From Deltaproteobacteria bacterium (lineage in GTDB: Bacteria; Desulfobacterota; Syntrophia; Syntrophales; Smithellaceae): a stretch of 32,144 nucleotides of DNA. The stretch is taken from the NCBI GenBank assembly GCA_022703375.1, contig JAKLDS010000028.1, positions 1 through 32,144 on the forward strand, written 5' to 3'. The translations under genes were made by a program, and so were the position numbers. The notes under the pieces are model-generated. The model saw only the letters and a program-made list of their open reading frames with translations. It ran no database searches and was not told the DNA's origin. Below are positions 23,883-31,776 of the stretch, piece by piece. Position 1 is the stretch's first letter. Every line of letters starts with the position of its first letter.

Positions 23883-24377
23883 TCAGGAAAGATGAAGCTC
23901 AAAACGCTGTTCCGTCACTTCTGTTCCCCAGCGCGAACCCATCTGTGATTCAACAAGACGGAATCCTGCCGCTTCATAGAGATGGCGGGCGGAATCAAGC
24001 CCCGCAAAAGTCCAAAGGTATACTTTTTTATGTCTGGCCTCCCGGCAGAAGCTGATGGCTCTGGTGATGAGTGCGCGTCCGATGCCGGTTCCCCGGAGAT
24101 CATCGGAAACGATGAAATAGCGAAGATGCGCGCCTTTGGTATCGGAGTTCAATCCATCAATGGAAATGTGGGCTTCCACCCGGCCTTTTACTGACGCCGT
24201 CCAGAAGCCGTCGCGCCGGGGATCATACCGCTGCAGAAATGCGGAGAGGTCTGTTGCCACCATGGCCTCGAAGAACAAACCGAATCCCCAGTTATCATGG
24301 TAATATCTGCCGTTAAGCTCGGCTACCCTGCCGATAGCCCCGGGAATATAATCCCTGATTATGCATATATCCGACAT
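23883..24377 (-). CDS. GNAT family N-acetyltransferase
   Basis: This 164-residue acetyltransferase has the acetyl-CoA loop DDLRGTGIGRALITRAISFC (about 92-111) and the following strand-turn KKVYLWTFAGLDSARHLYEA with GF (beta6-alpha4). DNWGFGLFFEAMVATDLSAFL near the N-terminus resembles GNAT domains fused to MarR regulators, though no MarR domain is present here. The acceptor substrate is unknown. It is a single gene on the minus strand between convergent TetR and the divergent hydrolase. Confidence 0.87.
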   Translation of the reverse strand: MSDICIIRDYIPGAIGRVAELNGRYYHDNWGFGLFFEAMVATDLSAFLQRYDPRRDGFWTASVKGRVEAHISIDGLNSDTKGAHLRYFIVSDDLRGTGIGRALITRAISFCREARHKKVYLWTFAGLDSARHLYEAAGFRLVESQMGSRWGTEVTEQRFELHLS

Positions 24378-24476
24378 CTCTCACCCTGCCAATTTTGCAG
24401 TGTTTCATATCATATTGTCCAGCCGCTGTAAAAAAGAAGATTAGCGCTGGAATGAACAGGGCATTCAAAGAAAATC

Positions 24477-24505
24477 TTGACAAATAATAATTTTTGTCCT
24501 TATTA
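24477..24505 (+). promoter_or_regulatory. Promoter of the alpha/beta hydrolase gene
   Basis: TTGACA (24477-24482), a 17-nt A/T-rich spacer and TTATTA (24500-24505), about 40 bases before the start codon at 24549. Transcription would begin near 24512. Confidence 0.55.
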
Positions 24506-24548
24506 GCTTCATTATTTTCAGACTACTATCTAACTTAAGGAGAAAAAA

Positions 24549-25424
24549 ATGGACAGAGACAACCAGACTATTAAGTTAAAAGATGGTCGTACGCTGGGTT
24601 TTTCCGAGTATGGAGACCTCAAGGGGAAACCGGTATTTTTTATGCACGGCAACCCCTCATCGAGATTTTTACGCAATCCTGATGTATCAATACCGACAAA
24701 TCTCGGATTGCGTATCATAACTCCCGATCGTCCGGGCATGGGTCTTTCCGATTTTAAACCGAACCGCAGGCCTTTGGATTTACCGGATGATATGGTGGAG
24801 CTTGCCGATCAATTGGGAATAAAAACTTTCTCAATCTTTGGCGCATCAGCCGGCGGCGTTTATACACTGGCGTGCGCCTATAAAATTCCCGAAAGGCTGG
24901 ATAAAGTTGTCGTAATGAGCGGCGGAGCTCCTTTCAATTATGCGGCTGACCCGTTTCAGGGCATGGGAGCAAACTGGAAAAAGATATTTGTCATGTTCCA
25001 GAAATTACCCGTTTTTCTCCAGAAGCTGGCGCTCTGGGTCCAGAATAGAAAAACCAGAAAAAATCCCGAAGCGGCATATCAAATGATTGTGGATAATTGC
25101 AACGAATATGATAAAAAAATCGCGCTTGATCCGACTTTTAAAGCCTGGGTAATTGGCCACAGCGGCGAGGCCGGCCGCCAGGGAACAAGAGGGGTTGTCC
25201 ACGAAATGAAAATAGTGCTGTCGCCATGGGACTTCAATCCGGCGGACATTAAAAAACATGTTGAATTATGGTATTGGGAAGACGACACTCTCGTGCCGAT
25301 TCAGATGGGCAAATATCTGGCTTCAGTTATACCGGATAACAAAGCCTATTTCCTACCGGGCGGCGGGCATCTGGCAGCGCTCGGCCAGTGGGCGGACATT
25401 TTAAAATCTATTGCCGGAAAATAA
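24549..25424 (+). CDS. Alpha/beta hydrolase
   Basis: This 291-residue cytosolic alpha/beta hydrolase has the oxyanion-hole motif FFMHGNPSSRFL (about 34-45), PDRPGMGLSDF, and the nucleophile elbow GAS100AGG. The acidic residue is likely in YWEDDTLVP and the catalytic His in GGGHLAALGQW near the C-terminus. All three triad positions are present. This group contains haloalkane-dehalogenase-like and proline-iminopeptidase-like esterases; the substrate cannot be told. AAGGAG sits before the ATG. It has its own promoter and a strong terminator after it, so it is a one-gene unit. Confidence 0.88.
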   Translation: MDRDNQTIKLKDGRTLGFSEYGDLKGKPVFFMHGNPSSRFLRNPDVSIPTNLGLRIITPDRPGMGLSDFKPNRRPLDLPDDMVELADQLGIKTFSIFGASAGGVYTLACAYKIPERLDKVVVMSGGAPFNYAADPFQGMGANWKKIFVMFQKLPVFLQKLALWVQNRKTRKNPEAAYQMIVDNCNEYDKKIALDPTFKAWVIGHSGEAGRQGTRGVVHEMKIVLSPWDFNPADIKKHVELWYWEDDTLVPIQMGKYLASVIPDNKAYFLPGGGHLAALGQWADILKSIAGK

Positions 25425-25437
25425 TCATTACCAGGGA

Positions 25438-25473
25438 GGGGCAGCAAAGCTTTAACCTTCGCTGCCCCTTTTT
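25438..25473 (+). terminator. Rho-independent terminator after the hydrolase gene
   Basis: GGGGCAGC (25438-25445) pairs with GCTGCCCC (25461-25468), followed by five T (25469-25473). It lies 14 bp after the stop codon. Confidence 0.85.
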
Positions 25474-25560
25474 GTTGCTCCTTCCTTCCTGCTGTGTCAG
25501 TCCGCATAGCGGTCGCGGCCGGCATTGCAGGCAAATCCCCCCTATCCCCGGAAATATTGC

Positions 25561-25589
25561 TTGATTTAAAATAATTCATCATTTAGATT
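25561..25589 (+). promoter_or_regulatory. Possible promoter of the DUF116 gene
   Basis: TTGATT (25561-25566), a 17-nt spacer and TAGATT (25584-25589), about 50 bases before the DUF116 start. The match to consensus is partial. Confidence 0.4.
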
Positions 25590-25640
25590 TTCCGCAACAT
25601 ATGTCCGTTAGTAAAAGTAAGTTGAGCTGCCGAAACAAAT

Positions 25641-26333
25641 ATGAGAAAAACCGCGAAGAAAACCACGGGTATAAACCCCAAAGCAATTCCGATTTTATCG
25701 GAATCGGAAACTTTATCGCGAGATCGCTGCGGGGTATTATACCCTCCGCTGCGCGGGATTGTTCAACTTATCAATCCCGTAGTGCTGCGCATACGGAATT
25801 GGAGTTTCACAATAAAATTTGCCCTTCTTTTGCTTTTGTATCCGTTGAGAAATATCATCAATAAAATGGGCTTCCCGTATAGTATCGTTGACATTGCCAA
25901 TAATTATTACCGCGATGCCTTTAATCAGGCGCCCCGGAAAGATAGCGCCGTCCTGTTGCCGCACTGCCTGATTGATAAAAAGTGCCCCGGGAAATTTTCC
26001 AAGGAGAACGGAATTTTGTGCAGCAAATGCAAACTATGCCGCTGTGCGGAGATTTATACCCTCTGTGAAGAAAAGGGCTTTCAATTTTACATCGTGCCCA
26101 GCACCGGCTTTGCTAAGAGATTGGCCGAGAGAAAAAAGCTGAAAGCGGCCATTGGCGTTATCTGCATATTCGATGTCGAAAAGGGTCTGCGTTCGCACCG
26201 GCTAACCGGAAAGGGAGTGTCGGTGAAGAAGGAAAAAGTAATACCCCAAGTCCTTTTGACTGCCCGATATGATTGCATTGAAAATGAAATGGACTGGGAG
26301 AGTCTGAAAAAAACAATCAACGAAGGCGCCTGA
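25641..26333 (+). CDS. DUF116 domain protein
   Basis: This 230-residue protein has a conserved DUF116 core from about 105: VLLPHCLIDKKCP, then the cysteine series LCSKCKLCRCAEI with a later C, then IVPSTGFAKRL and AAIGVICIFDVEKGL. The Cys-rich block suggests an iron-sulfur or zinc site. A hydrophobic stretch (FTIKFALLLLLYPLRNII, about 56-73) could be a membrane helix, as often found in this family. The function is unknown; the family is common in anaerobes. The start ATG 25641 lacks a clear Shine-Dalgarno. It stands alone between the hydrolase terminator and the mutase cluster, followed by its own hairpin. Confidence 0.83.
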   Translation: MRKTAKKTTGINPKAIPILSESETLSRDRCGVLYPPLRGIVQLINPVVLRIRNWSFTIKFALLLLLYPLRNIINKMGFPYSIVDIANNYYRDAFNQAPRKDSAVLLPHCLIDKKCPGKFSKENGILCSKCKLCRCAEIYTLCEEKGFQFYIVPSTGFAKRLAERKKLKAAIGVICIFDVEKGLRSHRLTGKGVSVKKEKVIPQVLLTARYDCIENEMDWESLKKTINEGA

Positions 26334-26339
26334 TGCCCG

Positions 26340-26369
26340 GCAAAAGGGTCTGTCATGATGCCCTTTTGC
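26340..26369 (+). terminator. Hairpin after the DUF116 gene
   Basis: GCAAAAGGG (26340-26348) and CCCTTTTGC (26361-26369) are perfect 9-bp arms around 12 bases, starting 7 bp after the stop. No long U-tract follows, though the stem's right arm contains TTTT. Confidence 0.6.
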
Positions 26370-26398
26370 TATCGCGGTTGTTTCCTGAATTTTATTTC

Positions 26399-26427
26399 TT
26401 GACAGAGACATAATTTATTAGTTAGTT
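26399..26427 (+). promoter_or_regulatory. Possible promoter of the mutase cluster
   Basis: TTGACA (26399-26404), 17 nt and TTAGTT (26422-26427), about 50 bases before the GTG start. The -35 is perfect and the -10 is poor. Confidence 0.4.
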
Positions 26428-26480
26428 CAGCGAGTTTTTTACGAATATTTATCATCTTTTGACTACCGGGAGGATAAGCT

Positions 26481-28163
26481 GTGTATTTCTCCAAGAAAAC
26501 ACTTGATTCTTCTTCGACCCTCACCCGCAAATGGGAAGAAGATGTAAAAACAGCTCTTAAGGACAGCCCCGATCAGAAGGATCGTTTTTCGACAGTTTCT
26601 GATCTGGAAATAAAAAGGCTCTATACTCCGGAAGATATCGAGCACATGAATTTTCGTAATGACATCAGCGTTCCCGGAGAATATCCCTACCTGCGCGGCA
26701 ATCAGTCCACCGGCTACCGCGGCCGTTACTGGACATTCCGCATGTTCTCCGGCATGGGCAGCGCTAAGGACACCAATCAGCGCTGGCATCTGCTGCTCAA
26801 ACAGGGGCAAACGGGCTTGAGCACCGCTTTCGATTTCCCCACATTAATGGGCTATGACAGTGACTCCCCCAAGGCGCTGGGCGAAGTGGGCAAATGCGGC
26901 GTCGCCATTGATACACTGGAAGATTTTCTCACCCTCATTGACGGCATACCCCTGGACAAGGTCACAACTTCGATGACCATCAATCCTCCGGCAACAATTC
27001 TCTGGGCAATGTATTGCGCCGCCGCCGAAATCAAAGGAGTGCCTCTTGCCAAAATCGGCGGCACTATTCAGAACGATATGCTCAAGGAATTCATTGCCCA
27101 GAAAACCTTCATGTGCCCGCCGGAAGCATCGGTAAAACTGATCAGCGATACAGTGGAATTCGGCACTAAATATGTTCCCCGCTGGAACACCATCAGCATC
27201 AGCGGCTATCATATCCGCGAGGCCGGCTCCACGGCGGTTCAGGAACTGGCCTTCACTATCCGCGACGGTATTGAATATGTGGAAGATGTTGTCCGCCGTA
27301 AAGGACTGAACGTTGATGATTTTGCCCCGCGCCTGTCGTTCTTTTTCAATTCCCATATCGATTTCTTTGAAGAAATCTGCAAGATGCGGGCGGCCCGACG
27401 CATGTGGGCAAAGATAATGAAGGAACGCTTCGGAGCGAAAAATCAGCGCTCCTGGTGGCTGCGTTTCCATACGCAGACGGCAGGCTGTTCGCTCACCGCG
27501 CAGCAACCGTATAACAACGTTGTCCGTACCACTGTGGAAGCGCTGGCGGCCGTCTTAGGCGGCACGCAATCGCTGCATACCAATTCGCTCGATGAAGTCC
27601 TCTGTCTGCCTTCGGAGCATGCCGTGGAAATCGCCCTGCGCACCCAGCAGATATTGGCGGAAGAAACCGGTGTGGCCAATACCATTGATCCGCTGGCTGG
27701 TTCCTACTTTATCGAATCTCTCACCAACGAAATGGAAGAAAAAGCCTGGGAATACATCCGCAAGATTGACGAAATGGGCGGGATGATTGCCGCCATTGAA
27801 AAGGGATTCCCGCAAATGGAAATTGCCGAAGCCTCCTACCGGTTTCAGAGACAACTCGACGCCAACGAAAAAATCATGGTCGGCGTGAATAAATATGCAA
27901 CCGATGCCAAACAGGAAATTCCGCTGGTTGATATAGACGAACAAGTAGGAGAAGAACAAATCAAACGGCTTAAGGATGTGAAGCGCAAGCGGGACAATCG
28001 CGCCGCCGCGCAGAGCTTAAACGACATTAGAAATGCCTGTAAAAAAGGTGATAATGTAATGCCTTATTGTATTGCCGCGGTGAAAAACTTGGCGAGTTTA
28101 CAGGAAATATGTGACGTTTATCGGGAGGTATATGGGGAGTATAGAGACCCGGGGCTGTATTAG
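26481..28163 (+). CDS. B12-dependent acyl-CoA mutase large subunit, isobutyryl-CoA mutase type
   Basis: This 560-residue TIM-barrel catalytic subunit belongs to the methylmalonyl/isobutyryl-CoA mutase family and performs a radical carbon-skeleton rearrangement with adenosylcobalamin. Family blocks include [60 protein letters not shown] and [11 protein letters not shown]. The substrate-pocket positions Tyr89/Arg207 of methylmalonyl-CoA mutase are F89 (FRMFSG) and Q207 (EFIAQKTF), the pair known in isobutyryl-CoA mutase (Phe80/Gln198), so a carboxylated substrate is unlikely. The C-terminal B12 domain is missing and supplied by the gene at 28880. The start is GTG 26481 with GGGAGGA upstream. 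The most plausible reaction is butyryl-CoA/isobutyryl-CoA interconversion; 2-hydroxyisobutyryl-CoA-type or longer branched acyl-CoA substrates remain possible. Automatic annotation will probably call it methylmalonyl-CoA mutase. Confidence 0.85.
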   Translation: MYFSKKTLDSSSTLTRKWEEDVKTALKDSPDQKDRFSTVSDLEIKRLYTPEDIEHMNFRNDISVPGEYPYLRGNQSTGYRGRYWTFRMFSGMGSAKDTNQRWHLLLKQGQTGLSTAFDFPTLMGYDSDSPKALGEVGKCGVAIDTLEDFLTLIDGIPLDKVTTSMTINPPATILWAMYCAAAEIKGVPLAKIGGTIQNDMLKEFIAQKTFMCPPEASVKLISDTVEFGTKYVPRWNTISISGYHIREAGSTAVQELAFTIRDGIEYVEDVVRRKGLNVDDFAPRLSFFFNSHIDFFEEICKMRAARRMWAKIMKERFGAKNQRSWWLRFHTQTAGCSLTAQQPYNNVVRTTVEALAAVLGGTQSLHTNSLDEVLCLPSEHAVEIALRTQQILAEETGVANTIDPLAGSYFIESLTNEMEEKAWEYIRKIDEMGGMIAAIEKGFPQMEIAEASYRFQRQLDANEKIMVGVNKYATDAKQEIPLVDIDEQVGEEQIKRLKDVKRKRDNRAAAQSLNDIRNACKKGDNVMPYCIAAVKNLASLQEICDVYREVYGEYRDPGLY

Positions 28164-28288
28164 CAGGCTGCTGAAAACCGCCCATCTGCGGCGTTATGCT
28201 TCGGTTCTCGCTGCTCACGTACGTAAAAAGTACGCTCCGCTGCTCGATCCTAGCATGCCTTGCATCTGGACATTTTTGAGCAGCCTGA
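28162..28288. repeat. Imperfect palindromic intergenic repeat, about 127 bp
   Basis: The ends CAGGCTGCTGAAAA and TTTTTGAGCAGCCTG are inverted copies, and the centre is ACGTACGTAAAAAGTACG. The arms in between pair imperfectly (GCTGCT, ATGC, CATCTG blocks), so the whole can fold into one long hairpin. It begins at the mutase stop codon. I have an impression of similar palindromes in other deltaproteobacterial genomes. A frame running through it has no protein character. Confidence 0.75.
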
Positions 28289-28413
28289 TGAATGCGACTT
28301 GTTATTAAATAGAGAAATAATTTAACGCACTGAAATTTGTTGGTCGAATTATCCCCGAAGCGCAGCGTAGTAGGTGGTGAAGCCAGTGGTGATACTGGTG
28401 GAGGAGATGAATA

Positions 28414-28602
28414 ATGCGGAGAGCCATTATACATTTTATTGGTATATTATTTTTTTTCGGTATAATGCCTGTTTTATTAGTAATTATGTTTTTTAAGTTG
28501 GGTTTTACCAATGTAAAAGTCGTAGGCATAGTATCGTATATGATAGGCATATTTTTATATATGATAATATTTTATGGAATATTGAAATGGTATAAGCCAT
28601 GA
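28414..28602 (+). CDS. Small hypothetical membrane protein (62 aa)
   Basis: The frame MRRAIIHFIGILFFFGIMPV onward encodes two hydrophobic helices (about 5-28 and 34-58) with a short polar loop (KLGFTNVKV) and a YKP end. A good GGAGGAG site precedes the ATG. The surrounding DNA is A/T-rich and unlike its neighbours in composition. I do not recognise the family. It sits between the mutase subunit genes after the palindromic repeat and may be a passenger or a chance frame. Confidence 0.45.
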   Translation: MRRAIIHFIGILFFFGIMPVLLVIMFFKLGFTNVKVVGIVSYMIGIFLYMIIFYGILKWYKP

Positions 28603-28879
28603 AAAAAAGGCGGGAATGCAAGACGCCCTTAAATAATTAAGTTTCGGCGAAAGAAGAAAAAATATTAGCAAGTAGCGAAGGGAAAAGATTACACCCCTCG
28701 CAGACGGGAATGTAGGGGTGGCGGGCGCATGCCTGGGGCGGTGCGAATAAGAAATTATTTTTTCACCCTCCTTTTAATTTCCTCCCGTCGAGGGAGGAAA
28801 GATTTATAAGGATAGATTGCCACAGCGGCTGAGAGCCGCTTCGCAATGACATTAGAAAAGATTAAAGGGGTTAATATAT
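28603..28879. other. 277-bp gap between small ORF and B12-subunit gene, rich in hairpins
   Basis: No gene was found. ACCCCT/AGGGGT lie at about 28696-28720. TTTCCTCCC-GTCGA-GGGAGGAAA (28778-28800) is a perfect 9-bp stem. ATTGC...AGCGGCT-GAG-AGCCGCT...GCAAT (28816-28847) is a two-part hairpin resembling dispersed repeats of the ATTGC/GCAAT type. These sit just upstream of the B12-binding subunit gene and could affect its mRNA; a cobalamin riboswitch was looked for and not recognised. Confidence 0.5.
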
Positions 28880-29284
28880 ATGCCGGAAAGAAAAATTCGT
28901 GTAATGGTGGCAAAACCGGGGCTGGATGGCCATGACCGCGGCGCGCGAGTGCTGGCGCGGTGTTTCCGGGATGCCGGTTTCGAAGTAATTTATACGGGAT
29001 GCCATCAGACACCGGAACAAATCGTCGCGGCGGCGATTCAGGAAGATGTTGATTTAGTGGGCTTGAGCTGTTTATCCGGCGCACATCGCAAGCTGTTTCC
29101 CCGTGTGGTGGAACTGCTGAGGGAAAAAGATGCTGGTGATATTAACGTTATCGGTGGCGGGATTATTCCCGAACAGGATTTCGCAGCTCTTTACGATGCC
29201 GGCATTAAAGCAATCTTCACTCCCGGCGCGCCGCTTGATTCCATTGTCGAATGGATTAACACCAACATTAAACCCCGGGCTTGA
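28880..29284 (+). CDS. B12-binding small subunit of the acyl-CoA mutase
   Basis: This 134-residue cobalamin-binding Rossmann domain has the DxHxxG motif D16-G-H18-D-R-G21, whose His is the lower cobalt ligand. The SCLSGAH and IGGGIIP segments that line the nucleotide tail pocket are also present. It equals the C-terminal domain of one-chain mutases and the IcmB/McmB subunit of split ones. With the large subunit at 26481 it should form the active heterotetramer. About 0.7 kb with repeats separates the two genes, unusually far for partners. The start ATG is preceded by AAAGGGG. Confidence 0.93.
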   Translation: MPERKIRVMVAKPGLDGHDRGARVLARCFRDAGFEVIYTGCHQTPEQIVAAAIQEDVDLVGLSCLSGAHRKLFPRVVELLREKDAGDINVIGGGIIPEQDFAALYDAGIKAIFTPGAPLDSIVEWINTNIKPRA

Positions 29285-29391
29285 TTTATCCCGGCGACCA
29301 GTTTTATTTCCCTCCCCAGGCGCGAAGACCGGCGCATGCTGGTGGAGGGATTGAGGTGGAGGAGAAAGCAAAGAGAAACAAAGGATAATTT

Positions 29392-30021
29392 ATGAGCTTC
29401 ACTGAAAAGTTTGTAAAACAATGCAGAAAGCCTTCAGGCCGCTTCGGTAAATTTGTCGCCAGAGCTATGAATTTTGGCCATACAGGAATTAGACGCTGGG
29501 GATTAAGTCATACTTCTATTAATCCCGACGCAATCATTCTTGATATTGGATGTGGCGGTGGTAAAACCGTTCAGGAGATGGCTTTGCGCACACCTGATGG
29601 AAAAGTTTATGGAATCGATTATTCCGAAGACATGGTTCAATTAAGCAAGAAGGTAAATGAATTTTTTATCAAAAAGGGGCTAGTAGAAGTTAGATATGGT
29701 ACTGTTTCCTCTATGCCCTTTGCCGATAATACTTTTGATCTTGTAACAGCCTTTGAATCATATTATTTTTGGCCGAACCTGATTGATGATCTGAAAGAAA
29801 TCAAACGCGTATTAAAGCCGGATGGTACTTTAATAATAGCCAATGAAGTTTATAAAGATGATAAATTCGAAAAGCGAAATACCAAATGGGCTAAATTGAT
29901 TGATATGCAACTTCATACTCCGGATGAATACAAGGAGTTTCTTTCTGAAGCGGGATATCGTTTTGTTGAAATTGACAAGATATCTCAAAAAAATTGGATT
30001 ACTGCAACTGCGATAAAATAA
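29392..30021 (+). CDS. Class I SAM-dependent methyltransferase
   Basis: This 209-residue methyltransferase has motif I ILDIGCGGGKTVQ (about 49-61), motif II acidic residue in VYGIDYSEDM, and post-motif VTAFESYYFWPN...LKEIKRVLKPDGTLIIANE. This is the UbiE/small-molecule (Methyltransf_11/25-like) type. The acceptor is unknown. It ends one base before meaB starts, so the two are translationally linked inside the cobalamin mutase cluster. Base composition appears more A/T-rich than the mutase and meaB. AAAGGAT precedes the ATG. Confidence 0.87.
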   Translation: MSFTEKFVKQCRKPSGRFGKFVARAMNFGHTGIRRWGLSHTSINPDAIILDIGCGGGKTVQEMALRTPDGKVYGIDYSEDMVQLSKKVNEFFIKKGLVEVRYGTVSSMPFADNTFDLVTAFESYYFWPNLIDDLKEIKRVLKPDGTLIIANEVYKDDKFEKRNTKWAKLIDMQLHTPDEYKEFLSEAGYRFVEIDKISQKNWITATAIK

Positions 30022-30022
30022 T

Positions 30023-30979
30023 ATGGAAACTGTCAAAAAAATCTGCGGCGGTGATATCCGAACCGCCTCGCGGCTGATCCGGGATATTGAAGACAAAATC
30101 CCTGCCGCCAAATCCAGCATTAAAAAACTTTTCCCGCATACGGGCAAATCTTATATTATCGGCATAACAGGCGCGCCGGGCGCCGGTAAAAGCACAATTA
30201 CCGATGGTTTGATCGCCGAATTGCGCAAGAAGAATAAAACCATCGGGGTCCTCGCCATTGATCCGACCAGTCCCTTTTCGGGTGGGGCTATCCTGGGTGA
30301 CCGCATCAGAATGCAGCGCCATGCTGAAGATGAAGCTGTTTTTGTCCGCTCGCTCGCGACACGGGGTTCGCTGGGCGGCCTTTCCCAGGCTGTCGGGGAA
30401 GCTATCCATGTCCTGGAAGCGATGGGTAAAGATATTATTCTTATCGAAACCGTCGGCATCGGTCAGCAGGAAATTGACATTATCAATCATGCCCACAGCG
30501 TGATTGTCGTGCTGGTGCCCGGCATGGGCGATGAAGTACAGACTATGAAAGCCGGTCTGATGGAAATTGCCGACGTGTTCGCCATCAATAAGGCGGACCG
30601 CGCCGGAGCCAAACAGCTGCACACGGAGTTAATGGCGATGCTCAATACCGCGACTCCGGCCGAGGGTTACTGGCGGCCGCCGGTTGTAATGATCGGCAAT
30701 ATCTATGAAGCCCTGTCTTTTGAGGGAAGGATTGCCGAGTTGGTGCAGAAAATCGAGGAACATTATCAATACCTGCTGGACAGCGGCCGGTTGGCCGAAC
30801 GTATTAACCGCAAGGCAGCGGTGGAAATAAACGATGCCTTGAAAGCAGCTATTCTGGAGCCCGTAATGAATACTCTGCGGGAAAGCGGAGAACTGGCAGC
30901 AATGACCGAAAAAGTGAAAAACCGGCAGGCCGACCCGCATTCGCTGGCGGAGGAGGTAGCGCAACGTTTTTTAAAGTAA
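30023..30979 (+). CDS. meaB: MeaB/ArgK-type GTPase, B12 mutase chaperone
   Basis: This 318-residue G3E-family GTPase gates adenosylcobalamin delivery to its mutase and protects it from inactivation. Walker A is GAPGAGKST (50-58), the Mg/switch region is IDPTSPFSGGAILGDRIRM, Walker B is IILIETVGIGQQE, and the specificity motif is NKAD. A helical dimerisation end is present (HSLAEEVAQRF). Length is typical. It starts one base after the methyltransferase stop. The neighbouring mutase subunits and adenosyltransferase make its role clear by context. Confidence 0.94.
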   Translation: METVKKICGGDIRTASRLIRDIEDKIPAAKSSIKKLFPHTGKSYIIGITGAPGAGKSTITDGLIAELRKKNKTIGVLAIDPTSPFSGGAILGDRIRMQRHAEDEAVFVRSLATRGSLGGLSQAVGEAIHVLEAMGKDIILIETVGIGQQEIDIINHAHSVIVVLVPGMGDEVQTMKAGLMEIADVFAINKADRAGAKQLHTELMAMLNTATPAEGYWRPPVVMIGNIYEALSFEGRIAELVQKIEEHYQYLLDSGRLAERINRKAAVEINDALKAAILEPVMNTLRESGELAAMTEKVKNRQADPHSLAEEVAQRFLK

Positions 30980-31035
30980 TACCCTTTCGCTTTCTTTGGC
31001 TGCCTTTGTTCTAAGCTCACCATGACGTCTTGCTA

Positions 31036-31059
31036 TGTCACCCTGAGCTTGTCGAAGGG
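31036..31059. repeat. Palindromic repeat copy D
   Basis: TGTCACCCTGAGCTTGTCGA followed by AGGG is an inverted-orientation variant of the repeats around the GIY-YIG gene. It lies in the gap between meaB and the adenosyltransferase. A frame starting at 31030 reads through it and would falsely lengthen the adenosyltransferase by 20 residues. Confidence 0.75.
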
Positions 31060-31089
31060 CTGCAAGCAAAAGGGTCTAAAGGAAGAAAT

Positions 31090-31668
31090 ATGAAAACTAA
31101 ACAAATTAACACCAGGAATAAATCAGAAAAAAAAGCAAAGCCGGCAAAAAAGAGCGGACTTGTCATCGTTATCACCGGCAACGGAAAGGGCAAGACGACA
31201 GCCGCTTTCGGCCAGGCGCTGCGCGCCATCGGCCAGGGGTATAAGGTATTTGTCGTGCAATTTATGAAAGGACGTAAGTACGGAGAATTTAAAGCCGTCA
31301 AAAAATTTCTGCCCAATATTACAGTTAAGCTCTCCGGCCTGGATAGCTTTGTGATGCGCGATAATCCCGTGGCTATTGATATTGAACTGGCGCAAAAAGG
31401 ACTGGAGCTGGCCCGGAAGGCCATTAATTCCGGCAGATATAATATGGTAATTCTCGACGAAATCAATGTGGCTCTGGATTTTAAACTGATTGACTTAAAA
31501 AAAGTTGTTGAGCTAATTAAGAACAAGCCCGCCGGCCTTGACCTGATTCTTACCGGCCGTTACGCACCCAAGCCCATAATCAGGCTTGCCGATACGGTCA
31601 GTGAAGTCAAAGAAATCAAGCACCATTATGCCGCAGGCATCAAAGACCGCGCCGGCATCGAATATTAA
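31090..31668 (+). CDS. cobO: Cob(I)alamin/cob(I)yrinic acid a,c-diamide adenosyltransferase (CobO/BtuR type)
   Basis: This 192-residue enzyme adenosylates cob(I)alamin with ATP, making the AdoCbl that the mutase needs. The P-loop is GNGKGKTT (30-37) in IVITGNGKGKTTAAFGQALR. VVQFMKG, GRYNMVILDEINVAL (Walker-B-like), VVELIKNKPAGLDLILTGRY and the C-terminal VSEVKEIKHHYAAGIKDRAGIEY complete the CobA-family pattern. The lysine-rich first 20 residues are variable in the family. I start at ATG 31090, which has AAAGGAAG upstream, rather than at the in-frame ATG 31030 inside repeat D. Clustering with meaB and the mutase supports a dedicated cofactor supply. Confidence 0.93.
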   Translation: MKTKQINTRNKSEKKAKPAKKSGLVIVITGNGKGKTTAAFGQALRAIGQGYKVFVVQFMKGRKYGEFKAVKKFLPNITVKLSGLDSFVMRDNPVAIDIELAQKGLELARKAINSGRYNMVILDEINVALDFKLIDLKKVVELIKNKPAGLDLILTGRYAPKPIIRLADTVSEVKEIKHHYAAGIKDRAGIEY

Positions 31669-31776
31669 TCCATCCATAAATTGTTACTATTATTTTCATT
31701 GACCAAATGATGTTTTCCTTATACGGTCACTTTCCCAAAAACAACTCGTAAGAAAGACTTAAAAGGACAATTAAAG

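Noticed and set aside
25601-25864. 87-residue frame overlapping the start of DUF116
   Set aside because: Different frame of the same DNA; no family features, while the DUF116 frame has the conserved Cys core.
28111-28308. 65-residue plus-strand frame after the mutase
   Set aside because: It overlaps the mutase end in another frame and runs through the palindromic repeat.
28603-28879. Cobalamin riboswitch upstream of the B12-binding subunit
   Set aside because: Hairpins are present but I could not find a B12-box-like sequence or the multi-stem layout.
31030-31089. Extended N-terminus of the adenosyltransferase
   Set aside because: The extra 20 residues are encoded by palindromic repeat D; a good ribosome site precedes ATG 31090.
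31690-31725. Promoter before the last KASIII gene (TTGACC ... TATACG)
   Set aside because: The spacer is only 15 nt and the hexamers are imperfect.
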